Shown: positions 24,751 through 33,299 of the stretch, one piece after another
Layout of the letters: the number at the start of each line of letters is the position of its first letter
Numbering within the stretch: the stretch's first letter is position 1
NCBI GenBank assembly: GCA_018818125.1
Contig: JAHISQ010000158.1
Coordinates: 1-37,118 of the forward strand
Direction: 5' to 3'
Origin: Candidatus Rifleibacteriota bacterium
Lineage (GTDB): Bacteria > Muiribacteriota > Ozemobacteria > Ozemobacterales > Ozemobacteraceae
Length of the DNA stretch: 37,118 nt
Made by a program: the position numbers and the translations under genes
Notes under the pieces: model-generated
The model's database searches: none
What the model was told of the DNA's origin: nothing
What the model saw: only the letters and a program-made list of their open reading frames with translations

Positions 24751-25014
24751 TTAGTTAAGAAAAGTTCGTTTGTCTATTTTGGCGAGGGCTTTTTTAATCG
24801 CTTCCTTAACGCGGTAGTCGGAGTCTTCCTTGTGCAGTATCAGTATTCTGACAGCTTCAGGGGTAGCTAACTCGGCAAGTTTATTCGCGGCCTGTATTCT
24901 TACCACAGGGTCAGGAGACTTGAGGTCGTTGGCTGCCTTATCTTCGCTCGGTTTGCCAAAACAGCCGGTAAACAGCACCAATGTCACGCATAAAAGTAAA
25001 AACAATTTTCTCAT
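24751..25014 (-). CDS. Small lipoprotein with a HEAT-like repeat
   Basis: This 87-aa protein begins MRKLFLLLCVTLVLFTGC, a lipoprotein signal with Cys18 as the lipidation site; Phe at -3 is slightly off consensus. After a charged linker, residues about 33-78 form two helices of HEAT or PBS-lyase type (DPVVRIQAANKLAEL..PEAVRILI then DYRVKEAIKKAL). Such repeats bind proteins. The start at 25014 has GGAGG close upstream; the longer frame is a shadow. It is the last gene of the Mur ligase operon, 28 nt after the B3/B4 gene. Its partner is unknown. Confidence 0.8.
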   Translation of the reverse strand: MRKLFLLLCVTLVLFTGCFGKPSEDKAANDLKSPDPVVRIQAANKLAELATPEAVRILILHKEDSDYRVKEAIKKALAKIDKRTFLN

Positions 25015-25042
25015 GATACCTCCGTAACAACAACAGCCATTT

Positions 25043-25723
25043 TTATGGGGCTGCGTTAAGTATAGCGCTTTCGATCTCAGCAGCGCCAGTTTCTTTTTTG
25101 AGCAGCCGAACATAGCGGTCAAGCAGGCGTTGCATATCATCTTCAGTGGTGACATTGCCAGAAGTATAGATAACTACAGCAATGTTTTTGCTTTCTTCAA
25201 AGACTTTGGTGCCTTGTGAATCTTTAACCGGACTGCCGATTGCAGCACTATCCATGCCGTGTCTGGCGACAACAAGCAACTTTTTGAGCGACAGTTCCTG
25301 CCCTTCACGGTTAAAAATATAGGTTTCGTCATCAAGGCCGATGCGAAGACATAGATCGTATCCAGATTTTTCGAGGTCGAATGTGCTGATTGGCAGGTGT
25401 GAAGTGAGTGACAGGTGATTGTTTATATCGACGACATTATTGATGAAATTGAAGCCGCCACGGTTTTGCAGGTCTTTAAAGAGAAATTCAGATGCTGGGC
25501 GGCTTCTTCCGGAAGGATGAAATCCGAAGGTTTTCAGCAGACTTCTGATTCCTTTTTGCATTTGATCGGGATAGATGCAGTCGGGCGATACAAATTTTAT
25601 GGTGTCGGAACCTATCTGATCGCGGTATTCCTGAGTCGAAGGTTTAACCGTGATTCCACGGGCTTCGATCAGCCCGATACGCAGATTGGAAGGCGGCAGT
25701 GCTATGATAAGGCTGGTTTTCAT
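25043..25723 (-). CDS. Stand-alone B3/B4-domain protein (tRNA-editing-domain family)
   Basis: This 226-aa protein matches the B3/B4 domain of the phenylalanyl-tRNA synthetase beta subunit. The core is GFHPSGRSRPASEFLFKD (about 67-84), then NFINNVVDINNHLSLTSHLPISTFDLEKSG (about 91-120), the family's VD.NN...L....P...YD signature, followed by LCLRIG. In PheRS this domain edits misacylated tRNA. Free-standing homologues (COG3382) exist in many bacteria, but their role is not settled. Here the C-terminal 80 residues are more divergent. The ATG overlaps the stop of the Mur ligase gene as ATGA, so the two are translated together, an unexpected link between wall-precursor ligation and a tRNA-binding fold. 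Confidence 0.85.
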   Translation of the reverse strand: MKTSLIIALPPSNLRIGLIEARGITVKPSTQEYRDQIGSDTIKFVSPDCIYPDQMQKGIRSLLKTFGFHPSGRSRPASEFLFKDLQNRGGFNFINNVVDINNHLSLTSHLPISTFDLEKSGYDLCLRIGLDDETYIFNREGQELSLKKLLVVARHGMDSAAIGSPVKDSQGTKVFEESKNIAVVIYTSGNVTTEDDMQRLLDRYVRLLKKETGAAEIESAILNAAP

Positions 25724-27093
25724 ACTGTGCAGGCCTGACGACCTGGCAGCTGATCAAGAATCTGGCGGCAGATTGTGTTGATATCTCTTGCGCCCATTAC
25801 CAGCACGAGATCGCCTTTGCAAGCTTCACTGGCTATTCGTCTGACTATTTCATCACGGCTGCCGGTATACCATGCGTTTTTAAACCGCTGTCTTACTGAA
25901 TTTACGATTTCTTCTGAGCTTATGTCGCGGCTGACTGTGCCGCCGCCATAATAGATGTCGTCGATGAACAAAAATTCGTTGTCGCCCAGATTGCTGAAAA
26001 CATCAATCAGATCATCGCGAGTAAAACTGGCCGGGCCAAATCCATGGGGTTGATATACAATGAAGCGGCGGTTTGACGACTTGCGTGCCGTCGCAATGGC
26101 CGCCGAGATTTCAGCCGGGTTATGCGCGAAGTCGTCGATTACGGTTACGCCGGCTGCGGTGCCAATCTTTTCGTAACGTCTTTTCATCCCTGGGAAAACG
26201 CGTAGTGCTTCGGCTGTTTCCGCGAGTTCAAGGCCACACATGCTGGCGGTAGCAATGGCGGCGAGGGCGTTGAGAATATTGTGTTCACCCGGCATTTTGA
26301 CGGTGAATTTTACACCTCTTACCTCGAAGCTGGCCGAATCATTGTCGATAACTGTTTTTTCGGCCTGCCAGTCAGCTCCAGTCGAGAAGCCATATGTCTG
26401 TACTGACTTGTTACAGGCCTTTTTAAGCAGCATTGCCTGCTCATCTTCGGCACAGACAAGGCAAAATTCTGAAGTGTTGCTGAAAAAGGTTCCAAACAGC
26501 TCGTGCAGCTCAGGCAGACTTTTGTGGTCGCGCGAAATGTTGGTGACCAGCGACAGCCATGGGCGGTATTTTACTATAGAGCCGTCTGATTCGTCGGCTT
26601 CGATGACAAAATGTGGCCCGACACCTCTGAATGCGTTAGTTTCGAGGCCCGATATAATGCCGCCCACTGCGCATGAAGGCTCTTTTCCGCTGTATTTGAG
26701 TATCCAGGCGATCAGACCGGTGGTTGTGGTTTTTCCTGCGGTTCCGCCGACGGCAATTCCTTTCTTTTCATTGAACATCATGGCCAGCAGGTCTGAGCGC
26801 ATGATCTGTTCAAGGCCGAGGCGTTCAGCTGCCTGAATGTCTGGTACCTGGCTTTCGACCGCTGTTGATTTGATAATCTTGAATTCATCTGGCTTCAGAC
26901 CTGCATCCTGCATGAACTGTTGCGGGCCGCTGCCATCCTGCGGGTAGAGTCGCACGCCGATTTCACCCAGACGCTTGCAGTAATCACCGTTAAGATCGCG
27001 GTCAGAGCCGGCTACGCGGAATCCTGAGTTGTGCAGTATTTTGGCGAGTCCGCTCATGCCCATGCCGCCGATTCCTACAAAAAATGCATTCAT
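25720..27093 (-). CDS. murC: MurC-type Mur ligase (UDP-N-acetylmuramate--amino acid ligase family)
   Basis: This 457-aa cytoplasmic Mur ligase has all three domains. The N-terminal Rossmann part opens with VGIGGMGMSGLAK and GSD, as in MurC and Mpl. The ATP loop is GTAGKTTTT (117-125, Lys121), where MurC usually has GTHGKTTT. EADESDGS (165-172) and NISRDH (185-190) follow. The C-terminal domain has DDFAHNPAEI (320-329), where MurC has DYAHHPTEI. The two replaced His positions make a MurC paralogue or an Mpl-like recycling ligase possible; the nucleotide-sugar substrate is likely UDP-MurNAc, but the added residue is uncertain. GGAGG lies before the ATG. It leads an operon with the B3/B4 protein and a lipoprotein and is far from any mur/fts cluster, which also argues for a side role. 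Confidence 0.85.
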   Translation of the reverse strand: MNAFFVGIGGMGMSGLAKILHNSGFRVAGSDRDLNGDYCKRLGEIGVRLYPQDGSGPQQFMQDAGLKPDEFKIIKSTAVESQVPDIQAAERLGLEQIMRSDLLAMMFNEKKGIAVGGTAGKTTTTGLIAWILKYSGKEPSCAVGGIISGLETNAFRGVGPHFVIEADESDGSIVKYRPWLSLVTNISRDHKSLPELHELFGTFFSNTSEFCLVCAEDEQAMLLKKACNKSVQTYGFSTGADWQAEKTVIDNDSASFEVRGVKFTVKMPGEHNILNALAAIATASMCGLELAETAEALRVFPGMKRRYEKIGTAAGVTVIDDFAHNPAEISAAIATARKSSNRRFIVYQPHGFGPASFTRDDLIDVFSNLGDNEFLFIDDIYYGGGTVSRDISSEEIVNSVRQRFKNAWYTGSRDEIVRRIASEACKGDLVLVMGARDINTICRQILDQLPGRQACTV

Positions 27094-27115
27094 GCGATTG
27101 CCTCCAGAAATACGT

Positions 27116-27160
27116 TAACCGGGAATATATATATTATCCCCGGTTATACTATCGTCACAA
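27116..27160 (-). promoter_or_regulatory. Promoter with overlapping palindromic operator upstream of the Mur ligase
   Basis: On the minus strand TTGTGA (27160-27155) lies 16 nt from GATAAT (27138-27133), a good -10. A perfect 8-bp inverted repeat, TAACCGGG (27116-27123) with CCCGGTTA (27139-27146), flanks and overlaps the -10, with an AT-only centre. There is no T-run, so it is not a terminator. The layout is that of a repressor site covering the -10. Confidence 0.5.
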
Positions 27161-27192
27161 TGCAATCAGCTCGTTAATAAAGCATCACCCTT

Positions 27193-27825
27193 CTACGGTT
27201 CAGTGGTAAAGGTGAAGTTGCGCGATAGACTGCGCGCCGATTCAAGGTTGTAGCGACTGGCTACAACTCGAAAATGATAGGTCGAGGCTGGTAAAAGGTT
27301 GTAAAGCTGAATTCTATGTTTTGTTTTAAGCTCGGTAATCGCGTAACTCGAATAGCCATAGAGCTCGTTGTTGCCGAATTCGATATAGCCGTCTGATTCT
27401 ATGTCAGTTTCCCATTCGATTATTGCCGAAGTCGAATAAACCAGCGGCACCGCCACCGAAGTAACCTGTGGTATCGGCACGATGTCGGTATCAAGAACAG
27501 TTACGGTCATATTGTTATCGACCTGAACATCTCGTCTGATCAAACTGACGGTGCCATCGGAGGCCTGCAGATGCAGATTGTAAATTCCGCCGGCAACTCG
27601 CGCTGAGAAGCAGCCTTCATTATCGGCTGGTATGGATATTTCTGCGTTTTCATTGATTGCAAGCAGGCTCAGATTAGCAGCGGCACTGAGCTGGCCTGAA
27701 ATCACGCCAAAGTCATTATCCGTCTCTCGGCTGGCAAGACATCCCTGCAGCATCGCCATCGCCATTATTGCCAGCAGTCCAACCAGAATATTTTTGTAAA
27801 CAGTTTTTCGCTGTGTTTTATACAT
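27193..27825 (-). CDS. Lipoprotein with an FN3/purple-acid-phosphatase-N-like domain
   Basis: This 210-aa protein has a lipoprotein signal with lipobox LQGC (Cys29). Residues about 35-110 look like a carboxypeptidase-regulatory-type beta domain (ISGQLSAAANLSLLAI ... GGIYNLHLQASDGTV). Residues about 118-208 form a fibronectin type III-like domain of the kind before purple acid phosphatases: SAIIEWETDIESDGYIEFG, then LYNLLPASTYHFRVVASR. There is no catalytic domain. The ATG shares one base with the stop of the FecR-type gene (TGATG), so it is translated in step with it. It is the last gene of the envelope module and probably a surface or periplasmic binding partner of the beta-barrel protein. 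Confidence 0.85.
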   Translation of the reverse strand: MYKTQRKTVYKNILVGLLAIMAMAMLQGCLASRETDNDFGVISGQLSAAANLSLLAINENAEISIPADNEGCFSARVAGGIYNLHLQASDGTVSLIRRDVQVDNNMTVTVLDTDIVPIPQVTSVAVPLVYSTSAIIEWETDIESDGYIEFGNNELYGYSSYAITELKTKHRIQLYNLLPASTYHFRVVASRYNLESARSLSRNFTFTTEP

Positions 27826-29489
27826 CAGAATTGCTCCCCTGACGGTTTTATGGTTATCCGGGTGGCTGTCAGTTCGCCGTAACCGTTTTTAAAGAAACGC
27901 AGATCATAGGTGCCAGGGGTCATGTTGTAGATTACATATTCGCCCATTGAGTCGGTTGTTGCGTGATAGTTTGTGTTGCGCACCGTAACACTTACGCCAG
28001 AAAGCGGCCTTTTTGTGCGCTCGTCGGTTACTCGGCCGCGCAATAAGCCTTGCCGAAGATCTACAGCAACCTTGAGCCGGTTAAAGAACATGCCGGCAGT
28101 TTTAGAATAAAGTCTCAACTCGCCGTTTTCGGGCTTGAGTGTGATAACTTCGCTTCCGCGGTCTTCATATCTGAAGTTCCATTCGGCAGTCAACGCCGAC
28201 ATTCGATAATTGAGATGAACGAGCATCATGCCATCGCGCACTTCAAATCGGAAGGGTTGCAGAGTAAGTCTGACATCACGATAGCGTCGTAGCGTTTCTT
28301 CAGACATGTTGACAAAATCGAACCATGTGTTCCCTTGCCAATCGCGATAATCGCGCGAAATATTATTACGCAGCCAGATATGATCGCGTCTGCTGAACGC
28401 ATCGCTGAGTTGCTTGCAAAACTTGCGGGCTTTCTGTTCCTTTGCTCTTTTGTTTTCCAAAGAAATACCAGCTTTGAAAATGCTGATGCGGCGATCGAGA
28501 GAGTCTAGCGCGTGTATGCTGAACAGAATTTCAGGGATAGATGGCGGCGCAAAAATTACTTCGTGGTAACCGTCGCGGCCTTCACGCAAAGCATAGACAA
28601 GGTCTTTGCCGAGACTGAGTTCAAAGCGCTCGGATGGGCCAGGGTAAGGCGTTATCTTGATTTGCAGATGCAGTTGTCTGGGGATTTGCCCATTTTTTGT
28701 CTCGATAATGTAAAAACCGTTTTCGTCCTGCCCCATGCTGTTTAAGAAACTGTCGTTTATGCGCACGGAGTCAATGTTGTAAGCAATACTCTGGCTTACC
28801 TGGCGGTGCAGATTGTCAAAGCGTCGCAGCCATTGAGCAAATCTGCGAAATGAGTCATATTCAGATTGCGGGTCGAATCTTTCGAGAGGCATTGCACTGC
28901 CGTCGCTATTTACTTTAAGACTGTAGTTCTCAGGAATCAAGGTTGCCTCAGCGTTTCCACTCAGGCGAAAGGCTGCCTGCCCTTTTACTGCCCTGATAAT
29001 TTCGTGTTGTGTGTTGCTGATAAAACTACTTTCACCATGATTAACTACCAGTGCGCCGTGGCGGCCAGTAATTTCGATGAGCCCGGAATCTCGTGCCGAA
29101 AGCATTATTTCGGCGCTATACAACTGCAGTGTGAGTTGGGGCAATTTCTGTGACTGCAAACTGATCCTTATGGCTGATGAAGGCTTGATCATGATCATGT
29201 TGTTGGCAGACCATGCCAGAATAAGGTATCCATGCGAACCGGTGCGAACAGAGTCATTGTGGCGAAGACTCTGCCCTTGTTCTATTGGCAGCCATGATTG
29301 GTCTTGTGGACTGCGGTAAACACATGGGCCATCCAGCATCATTACTGTCAGCTGATCTTTAACAAAACTGTGACCTGCCATCGTGTTTGGCATAACGCCT
29401 TTGGCAGCAGCATTCAGCTGACTGCTCAGGCCGATAAAGGCCACAAGCATGAGCAGGGTAGATAGAAAGCTATGTGAGTTTTGTTTCAT
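27825..29489 (-). CDS. Secreted FecR-domain protein with a C-terminal carboxypeptidase-regulatory-like domain
   Basis: This 554-aa protein has a signal peptide (hydrophobic 9-24, cleavage near NAAA). A FecR-type domain at about 45-200 shows the SWLPIEQGQSLRHNDSVRTG..GYLIL pattern and a later HGALVVNHGESSF strand pair. The middle (about 345-460) contains a segment like nuclear-transport-factor-2 folds (CKQLSDAFSRRDHIWLRNNIS...). The last 75 residues (GRVTDERTKRPLSGVSVTVRNT....TDSMGEYVIYNMTPGTYDLRFFKNGY) are a clear carboxypeptidase-regulatory-like/Cna-B fold. Start and stop each share one base with the neighbouring genes (TAATG, TGATG). The FecR fold here is not next to a sigma factor or TonB receptor, so it probably binds periplasmic partners or glycan rather than signalling iron. 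Confidence 0.85.
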   Translation of the reverse strand: MKQNSHSFLSTLLMLVAFIGLSSQLNAAAKGVMPNTMAGHSFVKDQLTVMMLDGPCVYRSPQDQSWLPIEQGQSLRHNDSVRTGSHGYLILAWSANNMIMIKPSSAIRISLQSQKLPQLTLQLYSAEIMLSARDSGLIEITGRHGALVVNHGESSFISNTQHEIIRAVKGQAAFRLSGNAEATLIPENYSLKVNSDGSAMPLERFDPQSEYDSFRRFAQWLRRFDNLHRQVSQSIAYNIDSVRINDSFLNSMGQDENGFYIIETKNGQIPRQLHLQIKITPYPGPSERFELSLGKDLVYALREGRDGYHEVIFAPPSIPEILFSIHALDSLDRRISIFKAGISLENKRAKEQKARKFCKQLSDAFSRRDHIWLRNNISRDYRDWQGNTWFDFVNMSEETLRRYRDVRLTLQPFRFEVRDGMMLVHLNYRMSALTAEWNFRYEDRGSEVITLKPENGELRLYSKTAGMFFNRLKVAVDLRQGLLRGRVTDERTKRPLSGVSVTVRNTNYHATTDSMGEYVIYNMTPGTYDLRFFKNGYGELTATRITIKPSGEQF

Positions 29490-31291
29490 TAGAATGCCTT
29501 CAGATACCTAAGTCTGGCAGTATAATCGTCACACTCGGCGTTATTGTTTGAATAGCTGCTGCGATTTCCTTCGAGGTCGATGATCAAGCGCGCTGTTGCA
29601 CTGTATTCTCGGGTTAATGAGAGGTTGAGCCGGTCGTGAGTTGAGCTGACAGTTGTTGGATCAACGGTTTCGTGCAGATAATCAAGACTTAGCAGGAAGT
29701 TCTCGTGAAAACGTGAGCTACCACCAAAGCCTATCCAGGAGGTCTGATCCATACCACCTGCTCTTTTGTAGCTGAGCTTTTCCATGGAATATGAGGTGTA
29801 GACTTTTTTGAGTTTGTCGTATTCCCAGGTAAGATTTAAGTCATAGCGCTGAATATCGCGATCGTTAAGCACATTTATGTCGTCTTTATCAATGGTCTGG
29901 GTAAGACCAGCGTAATACAAGAACTGTCCGGCGCGTTGGTTGAGTTCGAGCCAGAGCAGATCGCGATAACGGTCCATAAAACCCTTTTGTTCAGAGTATT
30001 CGTGCAGCGGCTTATAATAAATATCTATCCGCATATCTTTGTAATATTCGCTTGGTCGCAGGGTTAACTGCAGTTCGGGCTGTTCGCGATAGATAGTTGA
30101 ACGCTGGTAATTAGCGAGATTGTCGCGAGCAACGCGTTGACTGAGGCGAGTGCTGATATAGCGGTTAAGTTCGTAGTATAAGCGCGCAAAATAAGCGCTT
30201 TCATCACGCGGCGTCATGCCGAGTGGCGAGATAAAGCTTGTGTCGCCTTGCTCAAAGCCGGCTTCGATGTTGTAATTTTCGCGCTCATAACCGGTTTTAA
30301 AACGGTAGGCGTCGCCCGTCTGCTCGCCCGGACCATCGCGTTTGTCGTAATTGGTATCACTTTGCGCAATTTCAGCATTTACGAAGATGTTCTCTGTGGG
30401 TTTCATGTTCAGGTCAACCGAATACACGCGGTTAGTCATACTCGGTAACTCATCTGAAGCCGCGGCATTGTCGCGGCCATCTTCTGTGCCTACAACATTA
30501 AAGCCAATTTTCAGCGAGTCGTCGCGGGCGTGTTCAAGTCTGAAACCGGCAATATAACGTGGATTGTCGAGATCTTCACGCTCGTTGGCATAATATCCAG
30601 TGAAGCCACTGACATTTGTGTAATCGAACTGTTGAACGCCGTAAAAGCCTAATACGCTCTGTGTCATCGAGAATTCAGACATTTCAGGGAAGGAATGGCC
30701 AAGCACCAGCCGTGATCGTCGTGTGCGCGAATCTACCGTGGCCTGATTGACTGAAAAGCCGTGCCGATATGGTCTACGATCATTTGTATATGTAGTGTCA
30801 AGGCTTACTGCAAGTGAATCCCCGTTTTGTCTTGTCGAAAAAAGCTCGTAGCGATAGTTGGTTTCGTAAAACTCGCCCTGATCGCGCGCAGAGAGTTGAC
30901 GGTCGCCGTTGCCCCGTGTTGCATAATAGCTGGAATCCGTATACAGATTTGAACTGAAAATGCGGTCTTCTTCCCACTCGTTGAGGTCGTAACGATTTGG
31001 TTGCAAGCGATCAAGAACCGGTATGCTCATGGCTGGCGCTGGTGGTCGCATCTCGGATGCGGGTATGAACAATTCTCGATGCGGATTGGTTTCTGAACCA
31101 AAACGTGGGTCGCCGGCGGTGGTGATACCGGTGTCGACAGCTGTTTCCGGTTGCTCCGGCGGTGGTCTGAGCTCGGGTATGGCAAGCGGGTTGAAGTAGG
31201 TCTGGTTATTGGCGGCGGCGGTAAATCCACTCCCGGTGAAGAGCAGAAAAACCGCCAGAAGCAATAGCTCTTTTCTGGCGGAATGTTTCAT
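29489..31291 (-). CDS. Predicted outer-membrane beta-barrel protein
   Basis: This 600-aa protein has a signal peptide (hydrophobic 9-25) and a proline-rich linker (about 35-95). About 450 residues of alternating polar and aromatic/hydrophobic strands follow, separated by charged turns, ending in LRYLKAF with the C-terminal Phe typical of barrels assembled by BAM. Strand examples are YRYELFSTRQNGDSLAVSLD and DLNLTWEYDKLKKVYTSYSM. No TonB box or plug is seen, so it is a closed or passive barrel rather than a TonB receptor. It follows the LysM/M23 gene by 36 nt and shares TAATG with the FecR-type gene. Function unknown; it is likely the outer-membrane anchor of the module. Confidence 0.8.
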   Translation of the reverse strand: MKHSARKELLLLAVFLLFTGSGFTAAANNQTYFNPLAIPELRPPPEQPETAVDTGITTAGDPRFGSETNPHRELFIPASEMRPPAPAMSIPVLDRLQPNRYDLNEWEEDRIFSSNLYTDSSYYATRGNGDRQLSARDQGEFYETNYRYELFSTRQNGDSLAVSLDTTYTNDRRPYRHGFSVNQATVDSRTRRSRLVLGHSFPEMSEFSMTQSVLGFYGVQQFDYTNVSGFTGYYANEREDLDNPRYIAGFRLEHARDDSLKIGFNVVGTEDGRDNAAASDELPSMTNRVYSVDLNMKPTENIFVNAEIAQSDTNYDKRDGPGEQTGDAYRFKTGYERENYNIEAGFEQGDTSFISPLGMTPRDESAYFARLYYELNRYISTRLSQRVARDNLANYQRSTIYREQPELQLTLRPSEYYKDMRIDIYYKPLHEYSEQKGFMDRYRDLLWLELNQRAGQFLYYAGLTQTIDKDDINVLNDRDIQRYDLNLTWEYDKLKKVYTSYSMEKLSYKRAGGMDQTSWIGFGGSSRFHENFLLSLDYLHETVDPTTVSSTHDRLNLSLTREYSATARLIIDLEGNRSSYSNNNAECDDYTARLRYLKAF

Positions 31292-31327
31292 TCTGTCTGC
31301 TCTTTTTGCAAAGATTAGTCCCTGAAG

Positions 31328-33151
31328 TTAGTTTAGTAAAGTGAGTGGGTTCTGGGTTTTGCCATTTCTTCTAATTTCAAAGTGAAGATGATTGCCGGTT
31401 GCTACGCCGGTAGCGCCAACTTTTGCAACCAGCTGTCCAGCTTTTACGTTCTGACCCTTTTTTACCAGTATTTTGCTGCAGTGAGCATATCTGGTAGAAA
31501 AGCCGTTGGCATGGCTGACGATAACCAGGTTGCCATAACCAGCACGGCGGCCGGCATAGATTACCTTGCCATTCTGGGCAACGGCAATGGGCGTTCCTTT
31601 GGGAGCGGCAATGTCGATGCCAGCATGAAACAGGCGCTTGCGATAAACCGGGTGTTTGCGCCAGCCATATTTGTCCGACAGTCGACCACGTACCGGCATT
31701 TTCCAAGAGGCGCGGACAGCCTTTGAGCTAATCTGAGCTACCTTATAGCTGGCCTGAGCCGGAACATTTATCGTCTGCCCAGCCATCACAACGGTGTTGG
31801 TCATGTTGTTCTCTGCTACGATGGCGCTGATCGTGGTTCTGTATTTTCTGGCAATCAGTGAGAGAGATTCGCCCGATTCTACCTTGTGGTTTACTATTTT
31901 TGTGCTTTTTTCTTCTACTGATTTCTCTGTTTTCACCACGCGGTAAAGTTTTCTGTTGGGGTTTACCTTGAGTTCCTGCCCTACTTTTAGCAGAGTCCCG
32001 TTCATGCCGTTGTCCTGCTGAATTTGTGCGACTGTAGTGTTGTATCGGTGTGCGATTTTAAGAAGATTGTCACCGTTTGAGACAGTATAGCTGACCTGAT
32101 TGTCTTTTTCAGAAGGAGCTGCTGATTTAGTGACTTCTGCAGGCTCTGGCGCAGGTTCGGTTGCAACGGTTACTGCGACTTTTTCGGTGTCCGCAGTCTG
32201 AACCACTGGCTTTGCTTCGACAACAGCATTTTTGTTGAGTGTCGGAGGTGTTTTAAGCAGTTCTTTTTCGATGAATTCGATTTTGGGCTTACTGGCAGGG
32301 GCTTTCGCCATCTGCAGATTTTCTAGTTTGATCAGTTCCAGCTTTTTCTCGGGCACGATCTGAACCTTGTCTTCTCTGAGCAGTTCGAGTTTTTTTACTG
32401 AGCTGGTGCTGGTGTCTTCCTTAACGATTTTTATGTTGGAGTTATCCAAGCTGATCGGAATCCTGATGCGCTGGTCAGTCATCAACATGTGTGACTTGAG
32501 ATTATTTTCATCGATCAACGTTTTGAGGGGAACTCTGAAGCGATTAGCGATTTTTGACAACGAATCGCCGCGACGAACTGTGTAGACCATTTCATTTGAA
32601 GGCATCGGAACTTTGAGGGTCTGGCCAGCTTTAATGGTATGCTTGTCTTCAAGGCGGTTGGCTTTTTTGATCAAGTCAGCTTCTGAACCGAACTGAACAG
32701 CAATGTCAGAAAGAGAGTCGCCCGGCTGAACCGAATACTCGACGTATTTTTTCATGGTATCTTTTTCGTTGGCAGCCGCTACAAATTCTGCAGATACTGA
32801 ACGAATCTTTGCTTCCGGAACGGCTTTTGCAGGAGTGCCAGTTTGGGCGATAACAGCAACAGCAGGTGTGGATTTTCTGGTGTTGGTTATTCTGACAGAT
32901 ACAGCTGCATTGCTGGCTTCAGCATTCTTGAAGCTCTCAATGAATGAATTGTTCTGATAGGGGCTTTCGATTGTAAATGCTGTTTCGCTCTCGCGGTTGA
33001 TGAATTTGTCAATCGCGATGGCAGACGTTTCGAGAGCCACAATAGCCAGCAATATGAGAACCGAATAGTGTCTAGCTCTAAGATTATTCCACACGTTGCG
33101 CTCCTTGCAGTTCCGGCGTTTCAGTAATTTTGATTTTGGGAACCCGTCCAT
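31328..33151 (-). CDS. LysM-repeat M23 murein endopeptidase (NlpD/EnvC-like layout)
   Basis: This 607-aa inner-membrane-anchored protein has one N-terminal helix (about 29-47). Four LysM domains, at about 137-182, 188-232, 353-397 and 420-464, bind peptidoglycan. A C-terminal M23 peptidase domain (about 485-604) has all zinc and catalytic residues: His509 and Asp513 in FHAGID, His557 in RYAHCS, and His588/His590 in HLHFEI. It should therefore cut peptide cross-links rather than only activate amidases. Two starts are possible: ATG at 33151 with AAGGA close upstream, and GTG at 33094 with AAGGAG at 6 nt (588 aa). Neither affects the domains. It probably heads the operon with the beta-barrel, FecR-type and FN3-like genes. 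Confidence 0.93.
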   Translation of the reverse strand: MDGFPKSKLLKRRNCKERNVWNNLRARHYSVLILLAIVALETSAIAIDKFINRESETAFTIESPYQNNSFIESFKNAEASNAAVSVRITNTRKSTPAVAVIAQTGTPAKAVPEAKIRSVSAEFVAAANEKDTMKKYVEYSVQPGDSLSDIAVQFGSEADLIKKANRLEDKHTIKAGQTLKVPMPSNEMVYTVRRGDSLSKIANRFRVPLKTLIDENNLKSHMLMTDQRIRIPISLDNSNIKIVKEDTSTSSVKKLELLREDKVQIVPEKKLELIKLENLQMAKAPASKPKIEFIEKELLKTPPTLNKNAVVEAKPVVQTADTEKVAVTVATEPAPEPAEVTKSAAPSEKDNQVSYTVSNGDNLLKIAHRYNTTVAQIQQDNGMNGTLLKVGQELKVNPNRKLYRVVKTEKSVEEKSTKIVNHKVESGESLSLIARKYRTTISAIVAENNMTNTVVMAGQTINVPAQASYKVAQISSKAVRASWKMPVRGRLSDKYGWRKHPVYRKRLFHAGIDIAAPKGTPIAVAQNGKVIYAGRRAGYGNLVIVSHANGFSTRYAHCSKILVKKGQNVKAGQLVAKVGATGVATGNHLHFEIRRNGKTQNPLTLLN

Positions 33152-33299
33152 GAATTCCTTTGCAATGCCGTAGTTAATAAATCGACAAGCAGGTAGCGAT
33201 TATTTAGGGGATAAAAAAAAATCTTTGCTATTGGAAGTTGGGCACGAGTTGTGATATTGTTTTCTCGTTATAGCAAATACACTCTGGGAGTCGTGATCT

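Noticed and set aside
26240..26836. 198-aa open frame antisense to the Mur ligase
   Set aside because: Low-complexity Ser/Pro/Ala-rich translation typical of an antisense shadow; the minus-strand gene has intact motifs throughout.
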